Assembly (NCBI GenBank): GCA_963930655.1
Contig: OZ005614.1
Coordinates: 930,001-994,000, forward strand
Origin: Myrica gale
Lineage: Eukaryota > Streptophyta > Magnoliopsida > Fagales > Myricaceae
DNA length: 64,000 nucleotides
Direction of reading: 5' to 3'
Shown: positions 1 to 13,098 of the stretch, in pieces
Layout: each line of letters starts with the position of its first letter
Numbering within the stretch: position 1 is the stretch's first letter
Position numbers and translations under genes: made by a program
The notes under the pieces: generated by a model
The model's database searches: none
What the model was told of the DNA's origin: nothing
The model's input: only the letters and a program-made list of their open reading frames with translations

Positions 1-152
1 TTAATTTCACTGAAAGTAGTGTATTTCTGTAAATTTAGAAGTAATCTCCAGTTTTTTATTTTCTTTTAATAAAGGAATCTTTTGCTAAATTTAAACTCTG
101 CATTGTATATTCTGACTACATTTTTCCGTGTTCTTCTTGTGCTTCTTTACAG

Positions 153-3100
153 AAGCAAATTGGATCAAGTCATGCTGATGGTGGAAAAACGTCTCATCTC
201 TCAGTAGTCTCCCTATTTGAGTCTCAATGGAGCACCCTGCAGATGGTTGTGCTGAGAGAGATTCTGATCTCTGCAGTGCGTGCAGGAGATCCTCTTGCTG
301 CATGGAGTGCTGCGTCGCGCCTACTAAGATCTTATTTCCCTCTGATTACACCTGCAGGGCAAAATGGCCTTGCTAGTTCACTCTCAAATTCAGCCGATAG
401 GCTTCCATCAGGAACTCGCTGTGCTGATCCTGCCTTGCCTTTCATAAGGTGCTCTAACAGTCCATTGGTATCTTTTTGCCAGCTTGCCTAAGAATAAGTA
501 GGCATTTTACCTAGTCTTGGTCCTGATAGTGTCAGGGCTTCGTGCACATTAAGTAGTGTGTTCTGAAATGTATATATCTTCACTCAGCCTGTTCTCTTGA
601 TGATACCTCTTGCCAAACTAAAACTAATTCTTTGTCATATGAACTTGCATTTTGAAATGAAGAGAACATTGTTTTAATGTCTGGATATAGTGTTTATTTG
701 AGCTGATTTGTGATGTGTATTCAACTCCTAATATACTGTGTATCCATATAGTAACGTTAGGTTTCTTAAACTTTTTAAATTCTGGGCTTGATAGTTAGCG
801 CTAAGTTTCTAGTCTTTTAGATTTGTACTCATTTTTTGCATGGAACAAGCTAATGCTTGCCAACTAGGGCTGTTCGAGACAGCTGCTAATTGCTGGTGAA
901 ACTGCCTCTGATAGCTAAGCGGTTACCGCCACAAGCTGGCTCTAGAAATGGTGCCCTTAGCTGTTGATGGCTGGGCAGTTTCATTGCCAATTGTTTATGT
1001 ATATACATATTGTTTTGTAGATTTTACAAAACACTCTCATTTTGAGTTGCTTTAATATTTTTATAAAAAGTAAGCTTCAAATGGCCGTTTTGAAGCTTAG
1101 TAAACCCTATTCTCTCATTTCTCTCTCTCTCTCTCTCTGCGATGGGCGGTAACCGCCTACCACCACCGTGTTTCCTCTAGTGCCTGGGAATGGTTACCGC
1201 AATGGACGGGGGCGGGGGTGGTGGTAAAAACAAGTCACCACCCTTGGCTATAGTGGTAGCGGTGGGGGCAAAAACCGCCCCAGCCAACACCGTTGCCCAC
1301 CCCTATTGCCAACCATGAAGAACTTTCTCATTGCTAATGAGTCATCCAGCTCTGATCAGTAGTTCAATGAATAAGGACTCATCAACATTAGAGTATTTTC
1401 TCCTGTTCATTTCAATTTATTCAGAAATGACTTAGAGAATGATATACTAATCTGAACGGGTTGCAGGTTGTATTCATTTCCTCTCCATCCCTCACAAATG
1501 GACATTGTAAAACGCAATCTGGCGAGAGAAGATTGGTGGACTGGATCTGCTCCTTCTGGGCCTTTTATTTATACACCATTCAGCAAAGGAGAGTTGAATA
1601 ATAGCAGCAAGCAGGAGCTGATCTGGGTGGTTGGAGAACCAGTCCAGGTCTTGGTGGAGTTAGCAAATCCATGCGACTTTGATTTGAGGGTTGATAGTAT
1701 ATATCTCTCTGTGCATTCGGGGAATTTTAATGCTTTCCCTGTTCCTGTGAGTCTTCCCCCTAATTCATCAAAGGTGATCGCCTTATCTGGAATCCCAACT
1801 TCAACTGGGCCTGTGACAATTCCTGGGTGCATGGTGCATTGTTTTGGTGTTATCACTGAACATCTGTTTAGGGATGTTGACAATCTTCTCCTTGGAGCAA
1901 CACAAGGACTTGTGCTTTCTGACCCTTTTCGATGCTGTGGGTCTACCAAGCTTAGGAATGTATCTGTTCCAAATATTTCTGTTGTACCGCCACTGCCATT
2001 GCTTGTATCACATGTTGTTGGTGGTGATGGCGCCATTATATTATTTGAAGGTGAAATTCATAACGTATGTATCAACCTGGCTAATGCGGGCACTGTTCCA
2101 GTTGACCAGGCGCATATTTCACTATCTGGAAAAAATCAAGATTGTGTGATCTCAGTGGCATATGAAAGCTTGAAAGCTGCACTCCCTTTGAAGCCTGGTG
2201 CAGAAGTGACCATACCTGTGACATTAAAAGCCTGGCAGTTTTCCTTAGCGGATTCTGATGCTGCAGCTGGCAAGAATGCGTCGGGCAGTATGGTGAGGCA
2301 TTCAAAAGATGGAAACAGCCCCACATTGATGATCCATTATGCAGGTACCTTTTTTAATTCACAAATTCCATTCAATACTCATATTTACGCGATTTGCAGA
2401 AATAATCAACAGTCATATTTCTGACAGTACTTATCTTTTTGTTTTGCTTCTCAGGGCCGCTGTCAAATTCTGGAGATCCTCCAATAAGTGGAGCTCTTAC
2501 TCCTGGTAGACGGCTGGTTGTTCCCTTGCAGATTTGTGTCTTGCAGGGTTTGTCCTTTGTAAAGGCTCGCTTGCTTTCAATGGAAATTCCTGCACAAGTG
2601 GGAGAAAACCTTCCTAAGCCTGTTTATGTGGATAATCTCTCTACTGAAGGAGCCATGGGCTGTGAAGGTAAAATAGACAGATTGGTGAAAATTGATCCTT
2701 TTAGAGGAAGTTGGGGACTTCGTTTTCTTGAACTGGAGTTGTCTAATCCAACTGATGTGGTGTTTGACATAAGTGTTTCTGTCCTGTTGGATAACTCCAG
2801 CAATGTGGATAACATTTCTGCTGACCATTATGCTGCCGAATACGGTTATCCTAAATCAAGAATTGATAGGGATTGCTCTGCTAGGGTACTAATACCACTG
2901 GAACATTTTAAATTACCTATTCTAGATGGTTCCTTCTTTATGAAGGAGATTCAGGCAGATGGCCCGGCTGGTGGCAGAAATTCGGTTTTTTCAGAAAAGA
3001 ATACTAAGGCTGAACTGAATGCTTCTATCAAGAACCTCATATCTAGAATAAAGGTAAGGTGGCATTCGGGGCGGAATAGCTCTGGAGAATTAAATATCAA

Positions 3101-3886
3101 GGATGCTATACAGGCAGCACTCCAGACATCTGTAATGGATGTATTGCTGCCAGATCCATTGACATTTGGCTTCAGGCTGGTCAGAAATCATCTGGAGCCC
3201 GCAAAACCTGATTCACCTAAAGAGTTTGTGCACTCTTCTGCATCTAAGGGTTCTGTGCTGGCGCATAACACCACTCCTATGGAAGTTCTGGTTCGAAATA
3301 ACACTAAGGATATGATTAAAATAAGTCTCAGTATTACATGCAGAGATGTAGCTGGAGAAAATTGTGTTGAGGGTGCCAAGGCAACTGTTTTATGGGCTGG
3401 TGAGTTTCTTTCACGGTGCCTTTGCTCCTGGTAACTTGGTTTCTCAAATCTACTTGGTCATTTGATGATGCTCATGGTTTTTTACAAAATAGAACTTTGT
3501 ACTGCATTCTCATAAAGGGCTAATCAGGATCCTGCCTGTGGTTGTTTGCTAATTTGGTGTCATGAAAGTCTTTTATGTAACCTTTATGTATGGAAGACAT
3601 TGCTCCGTCTGTTTCCAATTACAGATCTATTGACTATTGTGTTTTCTCTTTCAAATTTATTTTAGGTGTTCTGACTGGGATCTCCATGGAGATTCCTCCA
3701 CTTCAAGAAATCAAGCATTCTTTCTCTTTGTATTATCTTGTTCCCGGTGAATATACACTGGTAGCTGCTGCATTGATTAATGATGCTAATGACATCCTCA
3801 GGGCTCGGGCAAGGACTGATTCCCCAGATGAGCCAATATTCTGCTGTGGACCTCCATATAATGTCCGCGTCATTGGGACTGCATGA
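153..3886 (+). CDS. TRS120: TRAPPII complex subunit TRS120 (TRAPPC9 homologue), C-terminal two-thirds
   Basis: Exons 153-448, 1467-2344, 2455-3399 and 3666-3886 join in phase to 779 codons plus TGA. The 5' exons lie outside the window. The protein closely resembles plant TRS120, a subunit specific to the TRAPPII tethering complex, which acts at the trans-Golgi/early endosome and in cell-plate formation. Recognisable stretches are LQMVVLREIL, ARLLRSYFPLITP-like text in exon 1, then REDWWTGSAPSGPF and ELIWVVGEPVQVLVELANP. The C-terminal half is a run of beta-sandwich (Ig/ASPM-like) repeats, as in the family. The full plant protein is about 1,190 aa from memory, so roughly the first 400 aa are missing. 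The intron at 449-1466 is enlarged by a hAT MITE. I see no frameshift or stop within the exons. Confidence 0.95.
857..1313. mobile_element. Non-autonomous hAT element (MITE) in a TRS120 intron
   Basis: The element runs 865-1305 (441 bp). It is flanked by a perfect 8-bp target duplication TTGCCAAC at 857-864 and 1306-1313. The ends are TAGGGCTG on the left and, reverse-complemented, TAGGGGTGGGCAACGG on the right, which is typical of hAT ends. Inside are several GCGGTTACCGCC-like motifs (near 918-930, 1143-1158 and 1190-1202), which may be subterminal transposase sites, and a CT microsatellite at about 1118-1138. There is no coding capacity. It sits inside the intron and does not touch the splice sites. 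Confidence 0.9.
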
Positions 3887-6300
3887 TAGTTTTTGGTCTG
3901 TCCTCATTGATTGGCGGATCATATTAGATTAAAAGAAAACTGCTCGAAGTAGCCAAAATTGCCTAGTTTTTTTTTTTTTTTTTAAATTTGGCAATAGCAA
4001 GAGTTATGCATTGCCCTTCTTCCTTACCCCTTTCTGTGAAGTGTGAACCCCCCCCCCCCCCCCACCCCCCTCCCCCTGCAAATGAAGTCCATTTTTGTAT
4101 GCGCTTCCAACAAAATGTATAACTAGGTCTGTGTATCAACTTTTAGATCCATTCTTCGAAGCACTATGTTGAAGCTCTTTGCACTGTTGTCAGAAGTTTG
4201 ATTTAGTATTGTATCATGAAATAAGTGGTAGCTTTTTACTCCAAAAAGAAATTGATAGTAAAGTGCCTACTGGGCATGACCCGACTTCTGTGCAGCTAAT
4301 GTTCTGAGAGCAAATTATTCAGTTGCATTGTCCTGTCGCCTGCGATCTGGTTATTGAAAATTCACAAAAATCTACTATGGCAATTGAAAAATGAATGTGG
4401 TTCATGTTCAACAGTGCTTTGCTAAATTTTCCCGAAGGAAGCTATCAGTGCACTGTTTGCCTCTTTTTCGTAGTTTGAACGGCTTCAACCTACATATCTT
4501 CCTATTTTTTGCAGCCTTTTTATCTGTGTTGAGCTGTTTAATATCGTGGAGCTCTTTTGACCTACAGAACGATACAATTCCCCATTAACAAATGAATCAG
4601 TCGTGAATGTTTTTTGGACTTCCGCTATTATTTAAGCAGACAATTTGCGTTTTGTTTCTCTCCTGGACCTGTCCGATGAGACGAAGATATGTATGCTTTA
4701 ATGAAAACCCTTTTTCCTCTTATCACTCTTTAACTCATAAGAAACGTACAAAAAACTTCCCAATATCTGAAGCCAGTCGCAGCCAAAATCCGTTATCTTC
4801 GGCCTTTTCCTTTTTGGGAGCCTCGAGCCCAACAATTTCCTCTGCAATTCTTTGTCAAAGGGTCCGTATATCCTTATCCATTTAACGTGATATTACACCT
4901 GACGTTTCGTTTCAACAGTGGGTGATGTGATTCGAGATATGATTGTTCTTGTCATTCTTAAATCTTCAGGTCGACGACAAGCTTTTGTTGGAGGATGGTG
5001 CACTGTTCGTGTCTTAGACTATAGCGATGTTTCACAGTGATAATGATTTATTTCATGAGTTTGTTTAGCTTTCTTAATCTCTCTTGATTCTTCAAATTTG
5101 CTTCTATTTTTGCAGTGGATGAGCGGTGCACTTTGCTTTGTGGGTTTTGTATGAAGGGAGCTCAAGAACTCTGGAGGAAATCTTTAAGGATGCTTTAAAG
5201 ATTTTCAACCTTACAAATGCAAAATTATTTTAAGTGTTATCGATGCACAAATTCGTCCAATAAATCACTCAAAGGTTGTCGATGTTCCACGCTTTCGTCG
5301 CCATTTAGCCATCAGGAAGAGTACTCCTAGAAAGTAGAATCTCTAACCAATTGCCTGTCTTCCTTTGGCCCTTGCAGCCTTGGCGTAGACTTTTCCAAAA
5401 CTTCTTACACTGTTCAATCGAAGCCAATTACCCTTCACTGCCTCTGCAAATTTGCGTTTGAAATTCGTAGAAAGTCCTCTACTTTCATTCCACGGCGCCA
5501 GTACCCGTCTCTGCCTTGCATTAACAAAATGGACCAATGGTATATAAATTTGTCCAAACCTCTCTGTCTCTCTGGCCATAAGTGTGTGTACTGTCAACCT
5601 CGTGTAAGTGGGATATATTCTCTATCTATATTAACTGGGTACATGAATACTCAGATTCCTGAAGTCTTCATAGCAATTGGTCACTGTCAGAACTTACACA
5701 TCGTGTAAATTTGGGAATATGCTCCCTCTCTAGAAACTGTGTACAGGAATTCTCAGTTTCCTTGAGCATACTAATTGACAGAAGTTACTGAAATTGAAAC
5801 TAATTGGTCACTTTCAGAAGTTACTGAAAAAATAAGAGAAAGATAGAGAAGCAAACAGGTGTAACATCACAGAAAGAAGAACAGCAAACAAAACACAACC
5901 ATCAAAGTCATGCTTCACCTTATCACATGTCCTTTGGTGCCTTTTTCCTCATCTATCATGTCACACCTACACTGGCTGGTGGGACAGTTGGTGCCCCTTC
6001 TGGTTGGTTTTTACCCCATGTTTGCAGGCTAAGGAAGAACAATTTTCAGACTCCCTCCCTCCCACGCGCCCTCCAAAATCAGGTGTATTTCGCAAATCTC
6101 ACTTGAATATATCTAATTTCAATCCCTAAGACATATTGTACTTCCACATGCTTCACATGGTTTGGAGGTAAAAATGGGAGCAAAATTGTTTTGGGTCGAT
6201 AGATACTTGACTGAAAAATATTATTTTTTTACCAATTTAGAAGTAAATTTCCTATCCAATGTGTCCCTCTCTCTTCTCCTTTTCGGATTCTTTTTTTAGT
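3887..6300. other. Intergenic DNA downstream of TRS120
   Basis: It begins with the TRS120 3' UTR. A T-run (3968-3983) and a C-rich low-complexity tract (about 4049-4077) follow. Short open frames at 4391-4885 and 5343-5597 have no recognisable similarity or gene-like splicing. I see no convincing gene here. Confidence 0.5.
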
Positions 6301-6305
6301 GGGTA

Positions 6306-6417
6306 TGTGGGGGTTAACTTGCAAGAGGCAGGGCAAGAGCAAAGAGGCAAGTGGGTGGATGTGTGGGGGCTAACTTGCAAGAGGCAGGGCAAGAGAAAAG
6401 AGGCAAGTGAGTGTGTG
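6306..6417. repeat. Two-copy 56-bp tandem repeat
   Basis: A unit containing TGTGGGGGTTAACTTGCAAG starts at 6306 and recurs at 6362 with few changes. The open frames on both strands here are by-products of the repeat. Confidence 0.85.
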
Positions 6418-7832
6418 GTCCAGGGAAAGAGTGGTTTGGAAGTGCATTTGTGGTCCATGGAGAAAGCCTAATTTGAGAGACAAAGGGAGGCAATGCCATC
6501 TACTCTCCCATACCAACCTCATCTGACCATATTTTCAACCCGTAACAGTGTATGTCTCTGTCGGAAAAACAAGCAAAGACAATTCATGTAGAATTATGGC
6601 AATTTTGAAGCTACATAAGCGTATGTGATAGCTCATATTTTGGCTTCGAACCCATGTGAACTTTTAGTTATTAAAATATAATTTATTTTTTCAACAACAA
6701 AAGAGAACTGATGCTAATGTTCGATGTAAACCAGAGAGAATCTTCTGAATTGCACATATTCAAACCAATTGCAAGTCTCTATTATACGCCAAGAGGCACT
6801 TATTTTGGAACAACTTTTTGCCAAATACCCCCCCCCCCTCCTGATTGCTTCAAATTGATTCGACTTTCCATTAATGTTCAACGCCATTTTAGCGACAAGT
6901 GCGCCATGAACAGCATATACCGAGCCCGTACAAGTTTGAAAAAAAATATAAAAAACAACAATTTTCTGGGGTAGAAGAAAAGTCTTCCACGTGAAACATA
7001 AACGTTCTATCAGACTGGATAGGCCGATCACATCAGACGAAATTTGTCACGCCTAACGGGGAGGATTAACAGCTGAATGTTCACTGCAGTGGAAATTGGC
7101 ACGATGAAAGTCGGAGATTACTACTTTTTTTTTTTGTCCATTTGCTCATGCCCAGTGAAAGGACATAGGAAAGCCAAGCTTGGCCTCCCCTCCTCTTGAC
7201 ATGAAAGTTTCTCCCGGTTAAGCTCGAGATGAGCCCAAAATATTTTCACTTCATCTCTACCATCGTATTAATCGGTTAGGCTTGGGATTCAATAGAATGA
7301 ATTGGCTAATTAATTGAATGAAACATATATATAGAAATATAGTGGCTATCTTGGTGAATGGGTTCGGTACTCTCATTTCACAATTGCTGGTCAAAAGGTC
7401 CAATAACGTGCAAAGACTAATGAAATTGGAATCCAGAAAAGTCTTCCCAAGATCAGTGAGATGCCCTTTTCCTACTTCCTTGATCCTTTCGGCAACTGAG
7501 CAACTCCCTTCCAAAAAGAATGCTGCCCCACGCTGGCTATTACAATTTACAACTAATAAGTGGGAGGGCACCAAGTTTGGTTTTCTTCGGAATTTAGGAT
7601 AAACAAACCAAGATCGCCAAGCAGGAATCTGGATCATCCAACCATTTTGTTCCTTGGCTTTTTATTTTATTTTATTTTATTAATTATTTTGGGTAAAGTA
7701 ACAATCAGGAAATTAATAATTCCGGGTATGGGTTGTTAGCGTATATAATCTCATTTTTAACAATTTTATAAGCAAGTTCCATCAGGTACGAAGTTATTTT
7801 TTCTTTAAAAAAAATACATTTTTAAAGATAAG
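6418..7832. other. Intergenic DNA, no gene seen
   Basis: Several open frames of 60-126 codons overlap on opposite strands. None has recognisable motifs. There is a C-run at about 6829-6838. I see no supported gene. Confidence 0.5.
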
Positions 7833-8347
7833 TGTTAATAGTCTCACATTGATTAGTGACCATTTAATCTTGTGTTTTATATACATGTTGGGTCACTTAT
7901 TCTCATTGTCAATTGGTTTTGGGATGAAACTTGATATGGTATCAGAGACAAAATATTTCTAGGCTTGGCCCACTTGTTTGTGTACCTCAGTGTTGTCCAC
8001 GTGCATAGACCATGTTCATTCGGCCTGCACGTGAGGGAGAGTGTTATAGTCTCATATTAATTAGAGATCATTTAGGTTGTGTTTGTGTTGTAAAATTTTA
8101 GTGTTGTTAAAATTTTAGGTATTGGGTTTAGTGAAAAAGTGAAGAGAGAGATAATTTTTTATATTTTTTGTAGTAAATAGTAATGATTTGATGGAGAAAG
8201 AGAGATTATATTGTAATATTTAATTGTGTTAAAATTTTAGAGGGGGTAAAATTTTGGTACACAAACGTACCCTTAATCTTGTAGTTTGTATACCTGTTGG
8301 GCCAACTCTTTTATTATCAATTAATTTTGGGATAAAACTTCGTAACA
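7833..8347 (+). mobile_element. TRIM-type retrotransposon with a MITE nested in its 3' LTR
   Basis: The left LTR (7833-7936, about 104 bp) starts TGTTAATAGTCTCAC and is followed directly by a tRNA-iMet type primer site TGGTATCAGAG at 7937. An internal region of about 105 bp ends in a purine tract (GTGAGGGAGAG). The right LTR starts at 8042 (TGTTATAGTCTC). It is split by a MITE at 8075-8272 and resumes with the matching text TTAATCTTG...TATACCTGTTGGGCC. There is no gag or pol, so it is non-autonomous. The right end is uncertain by a few bases, and I found no clear target duplication for the TRIM. Confidence 0.8.
8072..8275. mobile_element. Tourist-like (PIF/Harbinger) MITE nested in the TRIM LTR
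   Basis: The element runs 8075-8272 (198 bp) and is flanked by the 3-bp duplication TTA (8072-8074, 8273-8275). Its inverted ends are GGTTGTGTTTGTGTTG and GGGTACGTTTGTGTACC (right end reverse-complemented). Removing it restores continuity with the left LTR, which fixes the boundaries. A reverse-complement relative lies near 61327-61500. Confidence 0.8.
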
Positions 8348-11300
8348 AACATGTAATGTTTCGACAACTTGTCTCCCGCATACTTTCGGTGTACACGAGA
8401 GAACAGGAAATATAAAGAAAGAATATCGATCGGAGCAATGAACGGGGAAAGTTTTAATCCTTAATTATTACGTGCATATAAAAACTGAAGAGCCATCGAC
8501 ACTTGTAGGCGAGCATCAAGCCCACCTGAAACTCAGCATCTAAACACTTGACTACCTAATGCATTTTATTAGCAGCAGATAAACGACAAAAAACAAACTA
8601 AATTAACGAGCAGAAAGATGGTGGAATTTTATTCTTTCCTTTTTTTTTTTCCTGATAGTAATTAATACGAATAAATACTAATAAAACGCAAAGTAGATTA
8701 CCTACCAAGGGCTAAGGCATTGAACAAAGGGGGATAAAACGACAACGGGATTTGATCTACGATAGAATCTAGAAGCCTTCAAATGTGTATTATTTCTTCC
8801 ACAAATATAATGGATCAATTTTTTTTCTAATCTATTGTCCACAATAATACTAAGAAAAAATATATTTTTTTATTTACAAACTACAATGTATTTTACATTT
8901 TACATTTTAAATTAATACGTTAGAGATGTTATACTCACAAACTATCTATCTCTAAATCGTTAAATTATACATAAATTAATATTTTAATGAAATGATAATT
9001 ATGCCCTTAAAATTAAAATAATACAAGTTATATTTAAAAGTAATCGTTATTTTATTTAATTTTTAAATTTCAAATTGATAGTTGAAATTAAACCAAAATA
9101 CAACGTGTTAGAGATTGATAATTTATATGTATAATATCTAAAACTTAGTAATTTATGATATAAAGTGTAATATTTATAATAATTTATAGATTAAAAATAT
9201 ATATTTTTTCCCGTAATACTATCTAGGGGTATGTTCGTTTTGGTAAAATTTTTAAGATTCTAAATGTTTTAATAAATTTTTAGGTGATATTTGAATTTTA
9301 TTGGTATGCGTGTAAAATGTATTGACTTGTATTTATGTGTGTAAAAAAATAATAAATTATATTGAAATATATATTTTTATAATGTTAAGATTGTAATGTT
9401 AAAAAATAAGATATAAATTTTAAAAAAAATATTGAGAACGAACGTTCTCCGGGCGGATCAAGACTCTCGTTCGCTATAAACAGAGTTTCTATTATATATT
9501 TCAAAGTGCCGCAAGTGAGACAGAATCAAACATGTTGTTATCTCGCACAAATACATTCCCAATCCCAAAGTGGACAATATAATATTTTATGTAAAGAGAC
9601 GGCACCCAAGAAAACATATAAAAAGACACGAAAGAAACTTTAGATTAAGACTTTTTCCAATCCCAAATTATGAAATTGTTTTCCACATAATTGGGTGGAC
9701 CCGGAGCTATGAATATAATTAACCCCAGCCTGCCAAATACAATGCCCCCCCGTGTCCCTTGATTATTATAATCAACTTATTAACCTCCTAATCGCTTATT
9801 TTAATGCGTTTAACTACAACATCTTTACTTTAATGATTGGCGAGAGCAAAGGTCGATATAGAATGCGACAAAATGCGGGCTCCCCCGTTTGGCTAAAACG
9901 TGTGGGCCCATTGGGTACCGTCCAAGAAACGCTGCGTCACCACACGAATTGCACGTCGGCCAAGGCAATTGAAGAGGGTAGCGGATGCTCCACGAAATCT
10001 AGACCGCGTCTCGCAGCCCGCTAGAGTCAAACGTAAATGTGCTCTGTGATTGGACAAGTCTCAGACAGCTAGCCTCGAGGGATCTTTTGGTCTCTGGACA
10101 ATACTCCGTCGGCCCGGCGGTTCTCAGTATTTATTTAAATTATTTTTTCCTTTCTTTTTATATCAACTTTAGATTTCTTTGTTTACCGAAATTTTAGATA
10201 ATATTTTTTCAAAATTTTGAGAATATTTTGAAGGTTTAAATTTATTATCGTTTGTGAAAAGTTTAAAATGTATATGTAAAAATTAAAAATTTTAAAATAT
10301 GTTTCTTTTATCGGAAGTTTGGGTCCCAAAATTTTAGGCAAACAAACATTTCCTTAGTACTTTAAATTTTTTAGAATCCAACATCAATATGTTCATTGTG
10401 TGATAATTGATCAACTTTCAATATAAAAACATGGAGTCTGATATAAAATTATATATTGATGGCTATGAAATACTCGGCTTTCGGAAAGTTCGATTACTCT
10501 AGCTTAGGCCCATTAGCGCACGCTGAATATTGAATATCTGATCAAGAATAAAATTTTGACAGTCACACTACTCCTCCTAAACAACCTACTTACTCCTAAT
10601 GAAAATCTACTACCTTTAGAAGTAGTTTCCTAACCGGACTACGTCGCCAGTATATGTATACAATCTCATGTATTCTATTTATTAGACACGCTAAATTCCA
10701 GGATTACTTAGACTGTGATGATTATTGACATCATCTATCATCGTATATATTCGATGCTTTTCTATAACTATATGGGAATCATAACTGAGTTCCTGTTCGC
10801 CACTCCCTTCAGGGAGCGAGAAAAAACAGTGAGGAAGATATAGGACATATGAAGCAAGATCCACGCGTGGGTTGCAACAGAGACTGACGCTTTGACCGGG
10901 GACAGAGACGTTAACTTCGGGCCCGAAAGATCACGAAAATTGGCATAACAGGAGAATAGTAATGGAATGATAGAAGAACAGTTTATCAGTTACATTTTCC
11001 GGCCACAAAATCTCTTCCGGAGGACTGTACAGTTTAGAAGATATAGCAGCCTGTACTGTTCAGAAAGTTAGACTAACCTACTTTTTCCTTTTCAAAAGTA
11101 GCCGATAGGCCCTTGCATGCATCTCCATGAAACAGTTCTGTTCTGCTTCGTAGTCGGTACTCGGTAGGGTCATTATCTACGTTGTGCAGAGAAAGTAGAG
11201 AGAAAGGAAACGGTAACAATGGTGAAAGATCAAAACATGTAATGGCCAAAAGGGACGAGAAAGTTGACACATGCTGTGACTTTAAGTTATTTTAATCCCC

Positions 11301-12750
11301 ATGTCTTCCGCAAGTAGTTCATGCATCATGCATTTAGACTGACGAAATTATCAGTATTAAAAATAAGATAACTGAAGCAAACCGGGTGGTCTGGTCTGGG
11401 CTAGCTTGCAGGAAATTTAGTAAACTTGTAAGGATAAATAAAAAAAATTTGTTTAACCATAAATAATCGGTATGTATAGTTTTTTTTAAGGGGTGTTTGT
11501 TTGTGGAAATTTTGAGAAATATTCTCGAAATGTTAAGAATCTTAACTTTATTGGGATTTGTGAAAAGTAGAGTGTGTAAAAGTTAAAAATTTTAGAATAT
11601 ATTTATTTTATTTGAAATTTTAAAACACAAAATTTTGGGAAAACAAACGGTCTATTAAGTTGAGATCGTACGGTGTTTAAAAAGAAGAAGATGTTGAGAT
11701 CGTACGGTACCAGAATTCCAGTAGACACTGAGAAAGACACAGGGCGAGACATCTGGTAGGAAACTACGCAAGCCCTTTTCCCATTAGATGCTCTGCCGTT
11801 TGCCTGACGGCAGGTCCCTAAAAATAGATAAATGAATACGGAAAGAGGCGCAAGTAGGTAGGGGACCATCGCCTCATAGGCTAGGTGTTACAGTTCGCAT
11901 TGATTAAGCCGGCGGCTGTCAGAGAAAGTCAAAAAATTATGGGTGGTCCTAACCCGTACGATCGCTCCATGTGGACGGCCTTCATAGTCTTATCTGGAGC
12001 GTGCTTCAAACAAGGTCCCCCCCACCAGTGGTCCACGCGACCAGGGATCGACGCGTGTGTCAGGTCGTTGTCCCGCGAGTGGCGGAGAGAGTAGCGACGT
12101 AAATCATGGTCCCCCTTCCTCCCGTTCTTTTTCGCGATGTTTCTCATACTTCTTATCTTTACCGGCTACAGCCGGTCACGGAACCGCCGGACCAAACGAA
12201 TATGAAAAACGGCATGCCGGGAGATATATACTAAAAGAGCACCCTAATCCCTCACGCTACCTCGGAATGACGTGGAAGACACGCTCCAAGAGTACAGGGA
12301 TTGTTACTCACGGATACAATTGTTACATGTTCTCTACTCTTCAGTCTTCTGTTGCTACTCTATACAATTATATATTTTTTTTCTTGGCTTCTTTATACAA
12401 TTATATACTTTCACAGTTTTACACGCATATGCACGTGGAACAGGCTGTCAAAGTTCAAGGTTACAGAGTTTTTTTTTAATCCCGATAAAAAGAATTATCT
12501 ATCAATTATTCTTTTAAGTCACACTTTGCATCGACATAAAGTTTATAAGGGTTCACATGATGCATTCAAGTACATAATTATGAATGCTAAAAAAAAAGTA
12601 CATAATTATGAAAATCATACTTAAATCAATAACTGGGGATCGAGTAAATAAGAAAAAATAAATATATTCCACAAGTACTTTTGATTACTCATCTTTATTT
12701 GATCATTATTGGTTAATTGTTTTAATATTTTTTCAATAGTTAAATAGATT
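8348..12750. other. AT-rich intergenic DNA with MITE-like segments
   Basis: I see no gene. Three stretches look like short inverted-repeat elements. 9226-9450 begins GGGGTATGTTCGTTTTGG and ends ...GAACGAACGTTCTC. 10161-10356 and 11489-11660 share an interior (TGTGAAAAGT, AAAGTTAAAAATTTTA) and ends rich in GTTTGTTTG/CAAACAAAC. Their exact ends and target duplications are not resolved. The open frame at 12057-12479 is low-complexity and unsupported. Confidence 0.5.
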
Positions 12751-13098
12751 TTCCACGGTAGGGCTGCAAACCGGACCGCATTTTCGGTTCTCCTAAATTA
12801 AAGGATCGGTCTAACAAAATGCGGTCTGGTCCGCTCCACTTAAATGGTCCAGACCGAATTCATTTTTTTCATTTATTTCGAAGGGGGAATGAAATATAAA
12901 AATGTAGAGTTTTAGTTTAGGTTGAAACTAAACTTTTTAAGTTTGTAATTTGCATTAAAAATATTATTTATTTATTTATATTAATAAATGTGGTCTGGTC
13001 CGGTACGGACCGCATTTTAAAAAATAGGACCAGACCTGACCGCAAATCTGGTCCGATTTTGGATCCGCGGTCCGGTTTTGTTCAGCCCTATTACACGG
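12751..13098. mobile_element. Non-autonomous hAT element, 'CCGGACCGCATTTT' family, copy 1
   Basis: The element runs 12759-13090 (332 bp). Its ends are TAGGGCTGCAAACCGGACCG and CGGTCCGGTTTTGTTCAGCCCTA (mirror). The flanks TTCCACGG (12751-12758) and TTACACGG (13091-13098) are an 8-bp target duplication with one mismatch. The interior text AAGTTTTAGTTTAG...TTAAACTTTTTAAGTTT-like recurs in the element at 53719-54099, so both belong to one family. It is non-coding. Confidence 0.88.

Noticed and set aside
1569..2036. 155-codon minus-strand frame
   Set aside because: Antisense shadow of a TRS120 exon.
4049..4077. C-rich homopolymer tracts (also 15152-15169 and the G tract at 37024-37045)
   Set aside because: Low-complexity runs in UTR or intron. 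Their lengths are probably sequencing-limited, and I see no regulatory pattern.
4920..5035. Possible decayed exon (a good acceptor followed by a short open stretch)
   Set aside because: Only about 15 residues are open before a stop, and I could not tie them to any family.
12057..12479. 140-codon plus-strand frame
   Set aside because: It has no recognisable motif and low-complexity hydrophobic text, and other frames overlap it. There is no splice or promoter support.
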